From Actinomycetes bacterium (GTDB lineage Bacteria; Actinomycetota; Acidimicrobiia; Acidimicrobiales; Palsa-688), in contig JAKABK010000010.1 in NCBI GenBank assembly GCA_021796905.1, forward strand, positions 1-16,699: 16,699 nucleotides of DNA, in the 5' to 3' direction. Under the pieces are notes generated by a model. The model saw nothing but the letters and a program-made list of their open reading frames with translations. It was not told the origin of the DNA and searched no databases. Within the stretch, counting starts at the first letter, position 1, and every line of letters starts with the position of its first letter. Position numbers and translations under genes: made by a program. This document shows positions 1-7,910 of the stretch, piece by piece.

Positions 1-285
1 TCCCCCACCGGCGGCCGACCAGCCGCCGGTGTCGACCAGTGTCAGCTCCCTCCCCGCCCACTCGGCGTCGAGCGGTTTGCGGTCCCTCGTCACCCCGGGG
101 CGCTCCTCGACGATCGCCTCGCGGCGGCCGACGATCCGGTTGACGAGCGTCGACTTGCCGACGTTCGGCCGGCCGACCACCGCCACCTGCGGGCGGGGCG
201 CGGGGACCGGTCCCGCCGGCGCGTCGAGGACCGGGACCCCCGCCGCCCGGGGCACATCGCCGGCGCCGGCGGGCCCGTCGCTCAT
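1..285 (-). CDS. der: Ribosome-assembly GTPase Der (EngA), N-terminal 95 residues, cut by window edge
   Basis: Der is a double-GTPase protein that acts in maturation of the 50S ribosomal subunit in the cytoplasm. Only the start of the first G domain is present; the gene runs off the left edge. After a Pro/Ala-rich leader of about 30 residues come the Walker A/G1 motif GRPNVGKST, the G2 threonine in RPGVTRD, and G3 as DTGGW. The RPNVGKST plus PGVTRD pairing is typical of Der and Era/Der-like GTPases, and the long N-terminal leader is common in actinobacterial Der. The ATG at 285 overlaps the TGA of the upstream DUF512 gene as ATGA, which supports this start and suggests translational coupling. 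The second G domain and KH-like domain cannot be seen. Confidence 0.9.
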   Translation of the reverse strand, partial: MSDGPAGAGDVPRAAGVPVLDAPAGPVPAPRPQVAVVGRPNVGKSTLVNRIVGRREAIVEERPGVTRDRKPLDAEWAGRELTLVDTGGWSAAGGG

Positions 286-1643
286 CGGGCCCCGACCCGC
301 AGGGCGTCGCGGAGGCTGGCGCCGTCGGCGGGTAGCACCTCGACGGTCCTCGGGAGGTCCTCGAGGCCGAGACCGTCCAAGAACCTGCCCCCCGACAGGC
401 ACACGTCGGGGAGCAGGTACCGCCGGCCGGTCGGGAGGCCCCCGAGGACCCGGGAGACGTCACCGCCGGTGAGCAGCCCGGCCACGGCGATGTTGCCCCC
501 GAAGAACCGGTTGTCGACCACGACCACCTCGGTACCGGGGCGCGCCGAGCCGGCCAGGCGCTCGATCCACCCGGCCGCGTAGGCACCGGTGAGGATGGTC
601 ACCGGGGCGTCGGGCCGGGGCCGCAGGCTCACCGCCCCGGGGGCCCGCTCGGCTCGGTAGCCGATCGCCGGCGCCCCGTCGACGGACTGGAAGAAACCGC
701 CCGGGCCGCCCGCGGGCAGGTCGTCCCGCCCGGCGAAACGCGCCTCGAAGGAGCGCAGCATCCCGACCCCGTTGTCGTGCTGGCAGACCTCGCCGTAACG
801 CTCCAGAGCGGGCAGGTCGCGCCCGGCTAGCAGGTAGTACTCGTCGGAGGGGTACACCAGGGGCCGGCCGAGCGCCAGCTCGAAGCTCGACTGCCAGTCC
901 TCGACGATGTCGACGACCGCTGCCGCCTCGGCGGGGGTGTGGGGGCGCATGGCGGGGCCGGTGTTGAACCGGCTCACCCCGAGCGGGACGCAGGCGACGC
1001 TCGCCAGCTCCGGGTAGAGGTCGAGGACCCCGGCGAGGGTCGACTCGAGCACCTCTGCGTCGTTGACCCCCGGGCAGACGACCACCTGACCGTGGACCTC
1101 GATGCCGTGGTCGAGCAACGCCCGCAGCCACCGCAGGCTGGTCGCCCCCCTCGGGTTGCGCAACATCCGTGAGCGCACCTCGGGGTCGGTCGCGTGGATC
1201 GACACCCACAGCGGTGACAGGCCCTCGGTGACGACCCGCTCCAGGTCCGCCTCGGTGAAGCGGGTGAGGGTCGTGAAGTTGCCGTAGAGGAACGACAGGC
1301 GGTAGTCGTCGTCGCGGGTGTAGAGGCTCTTGCGCAGCCCTTTCGGCAGTTGGTGGATGAAACAGAACTCGCAGTGGTTGTCGCAGGTCCGCACCCGGTC
1401 GAACAGGGCGGCGTCGACTTCCATCCCGAGCGGCACGCCACCTTCGCGTCGGAGGGTCACGCTGATCTCCAGCCCGCCGCGGCGCAGGTCCACCTCCAGG
1501 GTCTCCTGGTCGGCGAGGAGCTGGTATTGGATGATGTCCCTGGGGAGCTGGCCGTCGAGGGCGAGGATCTCGTCGCCCGGCTCGACGCCGGCCCGGGCGG
1601 CTGGCGAAGCGGGGGCGACCGCCACGACGCGTGGGAGTGACAT
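282..1643 (-). CDS. DUF512 family radical SAM protein with N-terminal PDZ-like domain
   Basis: A 453-residue protein of unknown function. Residues 1-65 form a PDZ-like domain ([19 protein letters not shown]). Then comes a radical SAM cluster motif CDNHCEFC (Cys87, Cys91, Cys94), followed by [29 protein letters not shown], quoted here only as a landmark of the family core. The C-terminal DUF512 part carries [19 protein letters not shown] and [15 protein letters not shown]. Known family context: DUF512 proteins are conserved in Clostridia, Cyanobacteria and some Actinobacteria, often beside der; no reaction is established. The frame stays open far upstream, but the family N-terminus begins at ATG 1643, and a TATCCT box lies 9 bases before it, so a near-leaderless start is likely. 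The stop overlaps der by ATGA, so the two are probably one transcript. An iron-sulfur enzyme coupled to a ribosome-assembly GTPase hints at an RNA or ribosome role, which is inference only. Confidence 0.9.
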   Translation of the reverse strand: MSLPRVVAVAPASPAARAGVEPGDEILALDGQLPRDIIQYQLLADQETLEVDLRRGGLEISVTLRREGGVPLGMEVDAALFDRVRTCDNHCEFCFIHQLPKGLRKSLYTRDDDYRLSFLYGNFTTLTRFTEADLERVVTEGLSPLWVSIHATDPEVRSRMLRNPRGATSLRWLRALLDHGIEVHGQVVVCPGVNDAEVLESTLAGVLDLYPELASVACVPLGVSRFNTGPAMRPHTPAEAAAVVDIVEDWQSSFELALGRPLVYPSDEYYLLAGRDLPALERYGEVCQHDNGVGMLRSFEARFAGRDDLPAGGPGGFFQSVDGAPAIGYRAERAPGAVSLRPRPDAPVTILTGAYAAGWIERLAGSARPGTEVVVVDNRFFGGNIAVAGLLTGGDVSRVLGGLPTGRRYLLPDVCLSGGRFLDGLGLEDLPRTVEVLPADGASLRDALRVGAR

Positions 1644-1652
1644 GGCCGGGTA

Positions 1653-1658
1653 AGGATA
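1653..1658 (-). promoter_or_regulatory. Putative -10 box of the DUF512-der transcript
   Basis: TATCCT on the minus strand fits the actinobacterial -10 pattern TANNNT and ends 9 bases before the DUF512 ATG. No Shine-Dalgarno sequence is visible between them, so the mRNA probably starts within a few bases of the start codon. No convincing -35 is seen. Confidence 0.45.
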
Positions 1659-1705
1659 CGCCGGGATCCGGTCCTCCCGGCTCCAGCTTCGAGCGTGCGC
1701 CTCGG

Positions 1706-1711
1706 TAGCCT
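1706..1711 (+). promoter_or_regulatory. Putative -10 box of ispH (leaderless)
   Basis: TAGCCT fits TANNNT and lies 7 bases before GTG 1719. This is the spacing expected if transcription begins at or next to the start codon, and it helps to choose GTG 1719 over the in-frame GTG at 1695. Confidence 0.45.
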
Positions 1712-1718
1712 CGGGACC

Positions 1719-2765
1719 GTGACCGTAGAGAAGGTCCTGCTCGCCTCGCCCCGGGGGTACTGCGCCGGGGTGGAGATGGCCATCAAGGCCCTCGCCTGGA
1801 TGGTGAGGGTCTTCGACCCTCCCGTGTACTGCTACCACGAGATCGTCCACAACCAGGTGGTGGTCGAGCGTTTCGAGAAGCTCGGGGTGGTCTTCGTGGA
1901 GGACGTGGCCGAGGTGCCCCCCGGCGCCCCGCTGATGCTGTCCGCCCACGGGTCCCCGCCGGAGGTCGTGGCCCGGGCGCGGGAGACCGGCGGGGCGGTG
2001 GTCAACGCGGTCTGTCCGCTGGTGAAGAAGGTGCACCACGAGGTGAAGGTGCGCTCCGCCAAGGGCTACACGATCGTCTACGTGGGCCACGCCGGCCACC
2101 AGGAGGCGATCGGCACGATGGCGGTCGCCCCGGACGCGATCCATCTCGTGGAGTCGGTGGCCGACATCGACGCGCTGCCCGAGCCGGCCGGTCCGGTCGC
2201 CTTCCTCGCCCAGACGACCCTCGCCCTCGACGAGTGGAAGACCCTCCTCGACCACGCCCGGCGACGCTGGCCGGACCTGTGGGTGCCCGGCCAGTCCGAC
2301 CTGTGCTTCGCCACCACCAACCGTCAGGCCGCTCTCAAGGCGATCGCCGGACGCTGCGACGTGGTCGTGGTGATCGGCTCGGCCAACTCCTCCAACACCC
2401 GGGCGCTCGAGCGCACTGCCCGGGCCGCCGGGTGCGGCCGGGTGCTGCGGGTCAACGGGCCGGGTGAGCTGCCCGATGACCTGGCGGGGACCGTCGGGGT
2501 GATCGCCGGAGCGTCGGCCCCCGAGGAGCTGGTGACCGCCGTCGTCGAGCGCCTCTCCCCCACCGGTGGGTCCGAGGAGCTCCGGGCGGTCGACGAGGAC
2601 CAGTACTTCGGCCCACCGCCGGAGCTGCGCGAGCTTCTCCGCAACGTCGCTGCGGTGGTCTCTACGGTCGGCCTCGCCCCCGGGGGCGACCCGAGCGCCG
2701 GCGGGCGGCTGGTCGACGACCGCTATGTCGACGCCGCCGAGGCGCTCTCGGCGCTGTCGGGCTGA
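1719..2765 (+). CDS. ispH: 4-hydroxy-3-methylbut-2-enyl diphosphate reductase IspH (LytB)
   Basis: IspH reduces HMBPP to IPP and DMAPP, the last step of the MEP isoprenoid pathway, using a [4Fe-4S] cluster in the cytosol. The 348-residue product has the three cluster cysteines, Cys15 (SPRGYCAGVEMA), Cys99 (NAVCPLVKKVH) and Cys196 (CFATTNRQ). It also has the substrate-binding histidines at 40, 77 (SAHG) and 127 and the catalytic Glu129 (GHAGHQEAIGTM), plus the SANSSNT loop that contacts the diphosphate. The length is slightly above the usual 310-320 because of a C-terminal tail. The frame is open to an upstream GTG at 1695, but that adds eight residues not typical of the family, and the -10 box at 1706 would then lie inside the gene, so I prefer 1719. 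It is transcribed divergently from DUF512 and convergently with proS. Confidence 0.96.
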   Translation: MTVEKVLLASPRGYCAGVEMAIKALAWMVRVFDPPVYCYHEIVHNQVVVERFEKLGVVFVEDVAEVPPGAPLMLSAHGSPPEVVARARETGGAVVNAVCPLVKKVHHEVKVRSAKGYTIVYVGHAGHQEAIGTMAVAPDAIHLVESVADIDALPEPAGPVAFLAQTTLALDEWKTLLDHARRRWPDLWVPGQSDLCFATTNRQAALKAIAGRCDVVVVIGSANSSNTRALERTARAAGCGRVLRVNGPGELPDDLAGTVGVIAGASAPEELVTAVVERLSPTGGSEELRAVDEDQYFGPPPELRELLRNVAAVVSTVGLAPGGDPSAGGRLVDDRYVDAAEALSALSG

Positions 2766-2786
2766 GCCCGGGGTCCTGTCGGAGCC

Positions 2787-2830
2787 TGTCGGGCCGGGAG
2801 CGGGGTCCGGTCGGGCCGGGCCCGGGGTCC
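2787..2830 (+). repeat. Two tandem 22-bp imperfect repeats between ispH and proS
   Basis: Two adjacent 22-base units (2787-2808 and 2809-2830) share GTCGGGCCGGG then CGGGGTCC and differ at three positions. The second contains the 10-bp palindrome CCGGGCCCGG (2816-2825). The tail CCCGGGGTCC also appears once before, at 2767-2776. They lie in the 85-bp gap between the convergent ends of ispH and proS, so a role in terminating both transcripts is possible, but there is no T tract. Confidence 0.6.
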
Positions 2831-2850
2831 CCTCGGCGCTGGTCTTGCTG

Positions 2851-4623
2851 TCAGGGCTGTCCGGCGGCGATCCGGACGATCTCGGCGGCGGCCCCGTCGA
2901 GGGGCACCTCGACCCGTTCGTCGCTCCAGCGGTCCCGTACCTCCACCACCCCCTTGGCGAGCCCCCTCCCGACGGTCACGATGAGGGGGACGCCGAGCAG
3001 CTCGGAGTCACCGAACTTCACTCCCGCCGAGCTGCCCCGCCGGTCGTCGTAGAGCACCCGCAGACCGGCGGAGAGCAGCTCAGCGGCGAGCTGCTCGCCG
3101 GCGGTGTAGGGCTCCTCGCCCTTCCCGGTGGCCACCAGGTGCACGTCGGCGGGTGAGATCTCCCGGGGCCAGCGCAACCCGAGGTCGTCGTGGGTCTGCT
3201 CGGCGAGAGCGGCGACCGCCCGGGTGATCCCGACCCCGTAGGAGCCCATGGTGACTGTCACCGGGCGCCCGTCGGCGCCGCTGACGGTCAGGTCGAAGAC
3301 CTCGGCGTACTTGCGTCCGAGCTGGAAGACGTGGGCCAGCTCGATGCCCCGGGCGATCTGCAGCGGACCGCCGCAGCGGGCGCAGCGGTCCCCGTCGCGG
3401 ACCTCCACCGCCCCGAGCTCGCCGTCGGGGAAGAAGTCGCGGCCCCTGACGACGTCGAGGGCGTGCCGGTCGGCTTCGTTGGCCCCGGTCACCCATGCCG
3501 AGCCCTCGGTGACGAGCGGGTCCACCACGAAACGGATCCCGAGCTCGGAGAGGCGTTGCGGCCCGATGTAGCCCTTGACCAGGCCGGGGTGGCCGGCGAG
3601 GTCGTCGGGGCCGGCGGGGGCGACCTCGGTCGGCTCGAGCTGGCCGGCAACCCGTTTCATGTCGACGTCGCGGTCCCCGGGCACCCCGATGACCAACAGC
3701 TCCCAGTCGGCTGCGCCCGGCGCCCTGGTCTTCACGACCAGGTTCTTCAAGGTGTCCGCGGCGCCGAAGGACCTACCGAGATCCATCGAGTTGAGCCGCT
3801 CTACGAGGGTTGCGATCGTCGGGGTGCCGGGGGTGTCGAGCACCCGCTGCGGACCCGGCGCCGAGTCGCTCGTCGCTGGACCCGGTCCGTCCCCGCCGGC
3901 CCGGGTCGGGCCGGCGATCTCCACCGCCTCGGCGTTGGCGGCGTAGTCGCAGTTCCCGCACTGTACGAAGGTGTCCTCGCCGGAAGGGGTCGGGGCGATC
4001 AGCTCCTCCGACGCCGAGCCGCCCATCGCCCCCGAGACCGCGGAGACGATCCGGTAGTCGAAACCGAGACGGGCGAAGATCCGTTCGTAGGCGTCGCGGT
4101 GGGCACGGTAGGAGCGCTCTGCGCCGGCGTCGTCGACGTCGAAGGAGTAGGAGTCCTTCATCACGAACTCCCTGGCTCGTAGCACCCCCGCCCGGGGTCG
4201 GGCCTCGTCGCGGTACTTGGTCTGGATCTGGAACAGTGACACCGGCAGGTCCCGGTAGGAGCTGTACTCACCCTTGACGAGCAGCGTGAACAGCTCCTCG
4301 TGGGTCGGGGCGAGCAGGTAGTCGGCGTCGCGGCGGTCCTTCAGGCGGAACAGTGCGTCGCCGTAGTCCTCCCAGCGCCCGCTGCGCTCGAAGACCTCCC
4401 GGGGGACCAGCGCCGGGAACTGCACCTCCTGGGCGCCGATCGCGGCCATCTCCTCGCGCACCACCCGCTCCACGTTGCGCACCGCGAGCATCCCGAGCGG
4501 CATCCACGAGTAGATCCCCGGCCCGACCCGGCGTACGTAGCCGGCACGCAGGAGCAGCTTGTGGCTGGGCAGCTCGGCCTCGACGGGGTCTTCTCGCAGG
4601 GTTCGCAGGAAGAGGGTGGACAT
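2851..4623 (-). CDS. proS: Prolyl-tRNA synthetase, bacterial type with editing insertion
   Basis: A class II aminoacyl-tRNA synthetase of 590 residues that charges tRNA-Pro. It begins with the ProS hallmark [27 protein letters not shown]. Motif 1 lies around residues 45-72, motif 2 is [17 protein letters not shown] (137-153), and motif 3 is near [14 protein letters not shown]. Between motifs 2 and 3 is the INS domain that hydrolyses Ala-tRNA-Pro, bordered by Cys pairs ([12 protein letters not shown] at about 222 and CARCGG further on). The anticodon-binding domain forms the C-terminus. The frame is open far upstream, but ATG 4623 is the family start; the longer frame there is the shadow of the MFS gene. 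It starts 23 bp after the MFS stop and is probably the last gene of the long minus-strand operon. No T-box-like leader is visible. Confidence 0.96.
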   Translation of the reverse strand: MSTLFLRTLREDPVEAELPSHKLLLRAGYVRRVGPGIYSWMPLGMLAVRNVERVVREEMAAIGAQEVQFPALVPREVFERSGRWEDYGDALFRLKDRRDADYLLAPTHEELFTLLVKGEYSSYRDLPVSLFQIQTKYRDEARPRAGVLRAREFVMKDSYSFDVDDAGAERSYRAHRDAYERIFARLGFDYRIVSAVSGAMGGSASEELIAPTPSGEDTFVQCGNCDYAANAEAVEIAGPTRAGGDGPGPATSDSAPGPQRVLDTPGTPTIATLVERLNSMDLGRSFGAADTLKNLVVKTRAPGAADWELLVIGVPGDRDVDMKRVAGQLEPTEVAPAGPDDLAGHPGLVKGYIGPQRLSELGIRFVVDPLVTEGSAWVTGANEADRHALDVVRGRDFFPDGELGAVEVRDGDRCARCGGPLQIARGIELAHVFQLGRKYAEVFDLTVSGADGRPVTVTMGSYGVGITRAVAALAEQTHDDLGLRWPREISPADVHLVATGKGEEPYTAGEQLAAELLSAGLRVLYDDRRGSSAGVKFGDSELLGVPLIVTVGRGLAKGVVEVRDRWSDERVEVPLDGAAAEIVRIAAGQP

Positions 4624-4646
4624 GCGCAGCAGCACGTCGTCGCACG

Positions 4647-5840
4647 CTAGCGGCCCGCGACGGGACGGACGCCCGGCACGCCCGGCACGCCCGGCACGCC
4701 CGGCACGGTCCGTTTGACCGACGCGGCGAAACCGGCGACCGCTTCTGCGACGAGGACCGCCCCGAGGACCCCCAAGGGGACCCGCCACCCGCCGGTCAGC
4801 TGGTGGAGCGCGCCTACAGCGAACGGCCCGAGCGACGCGAGCAGGTACCCGCCGCCCTGGGCCATCGTCGAGAGGTTGGCGGCCTGGACCGGGTCGGGGG
4901 CGCGGGCGACGATGAAACCGAGAGCCAGGCTGATCATCGCCCCCTGCCCGGCGCCGAGGGCGAACATCCAGACGGTGACCGCGCCGACACCGTGCGGGGC
5001 GACCGCGAGCCCTGCGAGGGCGAGGGCGTTGAGGGCGATGCCGGCGGCGACCGGCGGCCAACCCCGACGGAGCCGACCGGCGAGGTGCGGGGTGGCGAGC
5101 GCCGACAGCAGGCCAGCGACCGCCGAGACCGACAGTTCCGCCCCGGCGAGGGCCGCCCGGTCCCCGGCGCTCTCGAGGAGGGTCGGGACGAAGGCGAACA
5201 GGGCGTAGAAGCTCAGCGACTGGAGCCCCATGAACCCGGTGACCGCCCACGCGAGGCCGCTGCGACGCAGCGCCGGCCACGCCCCGCCGAGCCACGGGCC
5301 GCCCCGCTCCCTGGTCGGCGCCCGCTTCGAGCGACCCGGGGGCCACAACACGAGAGCGGCGAGCGCGGGGATCGCCCAGACACCGAGAGCGGTGCGCAAC
5401 GACAGCCCGGCGGCGTGCTCGATCGGGACGGTGAGCCCGGCGGCGACGGCCGCACCGCCCGACAGCGCCATCGCGTACAGCCCGGTGAGCAGGGCGACCC
5501 GGTCGGGGAAGGACCTCTTGACCAGACCGGGGAGCAGCACGTTGCCGACACCGATCGCCGCGCCGGCTACGAGCGTGCCGGCGAAGAGGGGAAAGGCGCC
5601 GGGAAGTGATCGCAGAACGGTGCCGGCGGTGACCCCCGCGACGGCCAGCCAGAGGAGCCGGTCGTCGCCGAAACGGCGCAGCAACGCGGGGGTGGCCAGC
5701 GCGAAGACCCCGAAGCAGACCAGCGGGGCGGTGTTGAGCAGCCCGCCACCCGCAGACGACAGCCGGTAGGACCGCTCCACCTGGGGCAGGACCGGGGAGA
5801 CCGCGGCGATCGTCGCCCTCAGGTTGAAAGCCGCGAACAC
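4647..5840 (-). CDS. CynX/NimT-like MFS transporter
   Basis: A 12-TM major facilitator protein of 397 residues from this start. The stretch [18 protein letters not shown] followed by [17 protein letters not shown] in the N-half is characteristic of the cyanate/2-nitroimidazole (CynX/NimT) branch, which exports or takes up small organic anions; the substrate here is unknown. GTG 5840 is the first ordinary start codon in this frame, but it truncates TM1. The frame upstream reads [19 protein letters not shown], and a CTG at 5873 overlaps the previous gene's TGA as CTGA, so the true start may be there (408 residues). The C-terminus ends in a (VPG)4 tail encoded by four 9-bp tandem repeats. It lies 23 bp upstream of proS in the same direction. 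Confidence 0.88.
   Translation of the reverse strand: MFAAFNLRATIAAVSPVLPQVERSYRLSSAGGGLLNTAPLVCFGVFALATPALLRRFGDDRLLWLAVAGVTAGTVLRSLPGAFPLFAGTLVAGAAIGVGNVLLPGLVKRSFPDRVALLTGLYAMALSGGAAVAAGLTVPIEHAAGLSLRTALGVWAIPALAALVLWPPGRSKRAPTRERGGPWLGGAWPALRRSGLAWAVTGFMGLQSLSFYALFAFVPTLLESAGDRAALAGAELSVSAVAGLLSALATPHLAGRLRRGWPPVAAGIALNALALAGLAVAPHGVGAVTVWMFALGAGQGAMISLALGFIVARAPDPVQAANLSTMAQGGGYLLASLGPFAVGALHQLTGGWRVPLGVLGAVLVAEAVAGFAASVKRTVPGVPGVPGVPGVRPVAGR
4669..4704 (-). repeat. Four perfect 9-bp tandem repeats in the MFS gene 3' end
   Basis: Plus-strand ACGCCCGGC is repeated four times without mismatch, followed by a partial unit. On the minus strand it encodes [12 protein letters not shown] close to the MFS C-terminus, outside the membrane domain. 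Because the unit is a multiple of three, copy-number change would keep the frame. Confidence 0.9.
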
Positions 5841-5869
5841 CAGTCCGGCGCCGACCAGGGCCCGGGGTC

Positions 5870-6590
5870 TCAGCGGAGCTGCTCCCGGATCGACCCGGCG
5901 ATCCCCGCGGCCTCGTCGGGGTCGGCGTAGCGACCGCCGGGCCAGGAGAGCCCGCGAGCTCCATCTCCCGGGGGGCCGGGGACGACGTGGAGGTGGACGT
6001 GGGCGACGCTCCGGCTCACCACGTCGTCGAGCGAGACCCAGGTGCCGGGCTTGCCGAGAGCGGCGCGGCGGGCGACCGCCACCCGCCGGGCGACGCCGAG
6101 CAGCGGCCCGAGGAGCGTCTCGGCCCCGGTGACCGTGATCGACGAGCAGGCCGACCGGGTCACCTGGTCACGCAGGCGGGGCGCGCTCCCCTCCCGACCG
6201 CGGTGGAGCTGTTGATCCCGATCCGGCCCTGGGAGGGCGCCATGGGGCCGCCCGGGTCGAGGGTGAGCCCGTCGTCTCGGACCGCCGGGCCGACCTGCCC
6301 GACCTCGGTGGTCATCCGGGCCGACAGGTAGCGGGGCATGACCCCGAGCGGGTAGGCGCCGATCCGCTCCCGGTGGTTCCACTGGTCGTCGATGTGCTCG
6401 CGGGGTGCCCGACCAAGGTGGCGGCATGAGGCTCCGGGACCACCAGGACATGTCCGGGGAGCACGGACCGGTGACCGAGGGACGCCAAGATGTCCGCCTC
6501 GCCGGCCACCAGGTGGGCGGGGAGCTCGCCGGCGACGATGGCGACGATGGCGACATGCGGTCGAACGCTCAGGCCTCGGGCATCGGGCAT
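5870..6590 (-). pseudogene. HIT-family hydrolase gene broken across three frames
   Basis: HIT proteins are small nucleotide hydrolases or transferases of about 140 residues. The N-terminal half starts at ATG 6590, 5 bp after the plsC stop, and reads AIVAGELPAHLVAGEADIL and SVLPGHVLVVPEPHAATL down to about 6403. The C-terminal half is in another frame from about 6125: LLGPLLGVARRVA, then [20 protein letters not shown] with the HxHxH catalytic motif near 5983-6003, then [16 protein letters not shown], ending at TGA 5870. Both halves match neighbouring parts of one HIT domain. About 280 bp between them is codon-biased in the third frame. One missing C in the CCCC run at 6402-6405 and one missing G in GGGG at 6188-6191 would join everything into a 240-residue frame. 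The N-terminus lacks the usual CxFC and has a 9-bp duplication (VAIVAIVAGE). This may be a true pseudogene or two indel errors; programmed frameshifting is less likely because no slippery heptamer is seen. Confidence 0.65.
6160..6402 (-). other. Coding-like segment of unknown origin inside the HIT gene
   Basis: In the frame ending at TGA 6160 the codons from 6402 on end almost always in G or C. They read REHIDDQWNHRERIGAYPLG, then VMPRYLSARMTTEVGQVG, then GPMAPSQGRIGINSSTAVG. I do not recognise a family. The first residues, REHIDDQW, resemble what follows VVP in many HIT proteins, so the segment could begin as HIT sequence, but the rest does not fit a HIT domain. It has no start codon of its own near 6402; ATGs occur further in. 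It may be an insertion, or a domain of a larger protein whose frame is broken at both sides. Confidence 0.5.
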
Positions 6591-6595
6591 CGGGG

Positions 6596-7264
6596 TCAGG
6601 GACGGCCGGCTTCTCGGCGAGCCTGGTCGAAGAGCCGTTGCAGCTCGGTGTGCAGCTGCTCGGACGCCTCGGCAACCGCCCGGCGGGGAACCCGACCCGA
6701 CTCCGAGCGCGCCGGTGGGGGGATCGGCGCCCCGACCACCGCCGCTATCCGGACCGCTCGGATGCCCCGCGACCCTCTGGGCATCGCCCACTCGCTGCCT
6801 CCGATGCCGACCGGCACGATCGGCACCCCGACCCTGGCGGCGACGAAAACAGCCCCCTCGAACAGCGGCTGGACGACCGGGCCGGACTGCCGGGTGCCCT
6901 CGGGGTAGAGCACGACCGGCTCGCCGGCCGCCAGGGCGTCCTCAGCGGCGCGCAGCGCCTCCCGGTCGGGGGTGCCGCGCCGCACCGGGATGCCCCCGAG
7001 CGAGTCGAACAGCCTCGCCGACCAGCGCCGCGCCCACAGCTCCTCCTTGCCCATGAAACGGATCCGCCGGCGCAGGAGGCATCCGCAGACCAGGGTGTCG
7101 ACATAGGAGCGGTGGACCGGGGCGAGCACGAAAGCCCCGGTCACCGGGATGTGCTCCTTGCCGTCTATCCGGACCCGCCACACCACCCGGCAGAACAGCT
7201 CCACCACTCCCCTGGCGAAGGACCACCAGGCGAGCTGCAGGCGACCGGAGCGCCTCACCGGCAC
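6596..7264 (-). CDS. plsC: 1-acyl-sn-glycerol-3-phosphate acyltransferase-like protein (PlsC family)
   Basis: A 222-residue acyltransferase of the LPLAT/PlsC family, which transfers an acyl chain to lysophosphatidic acid at the membrane during phospholipid synthesis. It carries the catalytic HRSYVD (His51-x4-Asp56, the HX4D motif), the glycerol-phosphate-binding YPEGTR (residues 120-125), GGIPVRR (90-96) and VPIVPVGIGG further on. A hydrophobic N-terminal stretch (about 10-30) could be the membrane anchor. Translation starts at GTG 7264, 7 bp after the cmk stop; a second GTG two codons later is possible. A cmk-plsC pair is a recurring order in actinobacteria, often followed by der; here der lies 6 kb away. 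The exact acyl acceptor cannot be told from sequence. Confidence 0.9.
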   Translation of the reverse strand: MPVRRSGRLQLAWWSFARGVVELFCRVVWRVRIDGKEHIPVTGAFVLAPVHRSYVDTLVCGCLLRRRIRFMGKEELWARRWSARLFDSLGGIPVRRGTPDREALRAAEDALAAGEPVVLYPEGTRQSGPVVQPLFEGAVFVAARVGVPIVPVGIGGSEWAMPRGSRGIRAVRIAAVVGAPIPPPARSESGRVPRRAVAEASEQLHTELQRLFDQARREAGRP

Positions 7265-7271
7265 CGTCGGG

Positions 7272-7910
7272 TCACGAGCGGTCCGCCACGAGACGCAGCA
7301 CCTCGTCGACGACCGCCTCGACCGGACGGTCGGTCGTGTCGAGGGCGACCGCGTCCTCAGCGACCCCGAGGGGCGCTACCGGCCGGTTGGAGTCGGCGTG
7401 GTCCCGACGGGCGATGTCGGCGGCGACCTGGTCGTAGTGCAACTCGAGCATCTCCCGGCTGCGCCGGAGGGCTCTCTCGGCGTCGTCGGCGGTCAGGTAC
7501 ACCTTGACCGGCGCGTCGGGGAACACCACGCTCCCGATGTCACGACCCTCGACCACCCCCCCGCCGTGGGCCGCCGCCCACTCCCGCTGACGCTCGACCA
7601 GCTCCCGGCGGACCGCGGGGTTGGCGGCGACGGTCGAGACCGCCCTGGTCACCTCCGGGCTGCGGATCTCGATGGTGGCGTCCACCCCGTCGACGCTGAC
7701 GGTCTCGGCGACCTCCAGGGTGAGGTTGCGGCACAGCTCGGCTACCAGCTCGGCGTCCTCGGGGTCGATCCCGCGCCTGATCGCGGCGAAGGTCACAGCC
7801 CGGTACATCGCACCGGTGTCCAGGTAGTCGAGCCCCAAGCGGGCGGCTACCTCGCGGGCCACGGTCGACTTGCCCGAACCGGCCGGGCCGTCGATCGCGA
7901 TCACCAGCAC
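7272..7910 (-). CDS. cmk: Cytidylate kinase
   Basis: Phosphorylates CMP and dCMP to the diphosphates in pyrimidine salvage and nucleotide supply. The 212-residue product has the P-loop DGPAGSGKST (7-16) and the CMP-binding DTGAMYRAVT. It also has EGRDIGSVVFPDAPVKVYLTA, and RRDHADSNRPVAPL where the family has its lid and nucleotide-binding arginines. The length is close to the usual 215-230. Two GTG starts fit: 7910 (MLVIAIDG) or 7904 (MIAIDG); the latter forms a GTGA overlap with the aroA stop. I give the longer because it keeps the full first beta strand. Either way it overlaps aroA and is probably translationally coupled to it. Confidence 0.95.
   Translation of the reverse strand: MLVIAIDGPAGSGKSTVAREVAARLGLDYLDTGAMYRAVTFAAIRRGIDPEDAELVAELCRNLTLEVAETVSVDGVDATIEIRSPEVTRAVSTVAANPAVRRELVERQREWAAAHGGGVVEGRDIGSVVFPDAPVKVYLTADDAERALRRSREMLELHYDQVAADIARRDHADSNRPVAPLGVAEDAVALDTTDRPVEAVVDEVLRLVADRS

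Noticed and set aside
1644..2255. Upstream extension of the DUF512 frame by 204 residues
   Set aside because: It runs antisense to ispH and has His/Asp/Gly-rich shadow composition; the PDZ domain begins right at ATG 1643.
4353..5609. A 418-residue plus-strand frame across proS and the MFS gene
   Set aside because: It is Arg/Pro-rich with no recognisable motif and opposite to two well-supported genes.
2851..5964. A 1037-residue open frame on the minus strand that would fuse a long N-terminal extension to proS
   Set aside because: Upstream of ATG 4623 the sequence is Arg/Pro/Gly-rich and is the out-of-frame shadow of the MFS gene, whose own frame has clear membrane segments.
6160..6590. Programmed -1 frameshifting in the HIT gene
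   Set aside because: Two separate shifts would be needed and neither site has an X-XXY-YYZ slippery heptamer; single-base loss in homopolymers is simpler.
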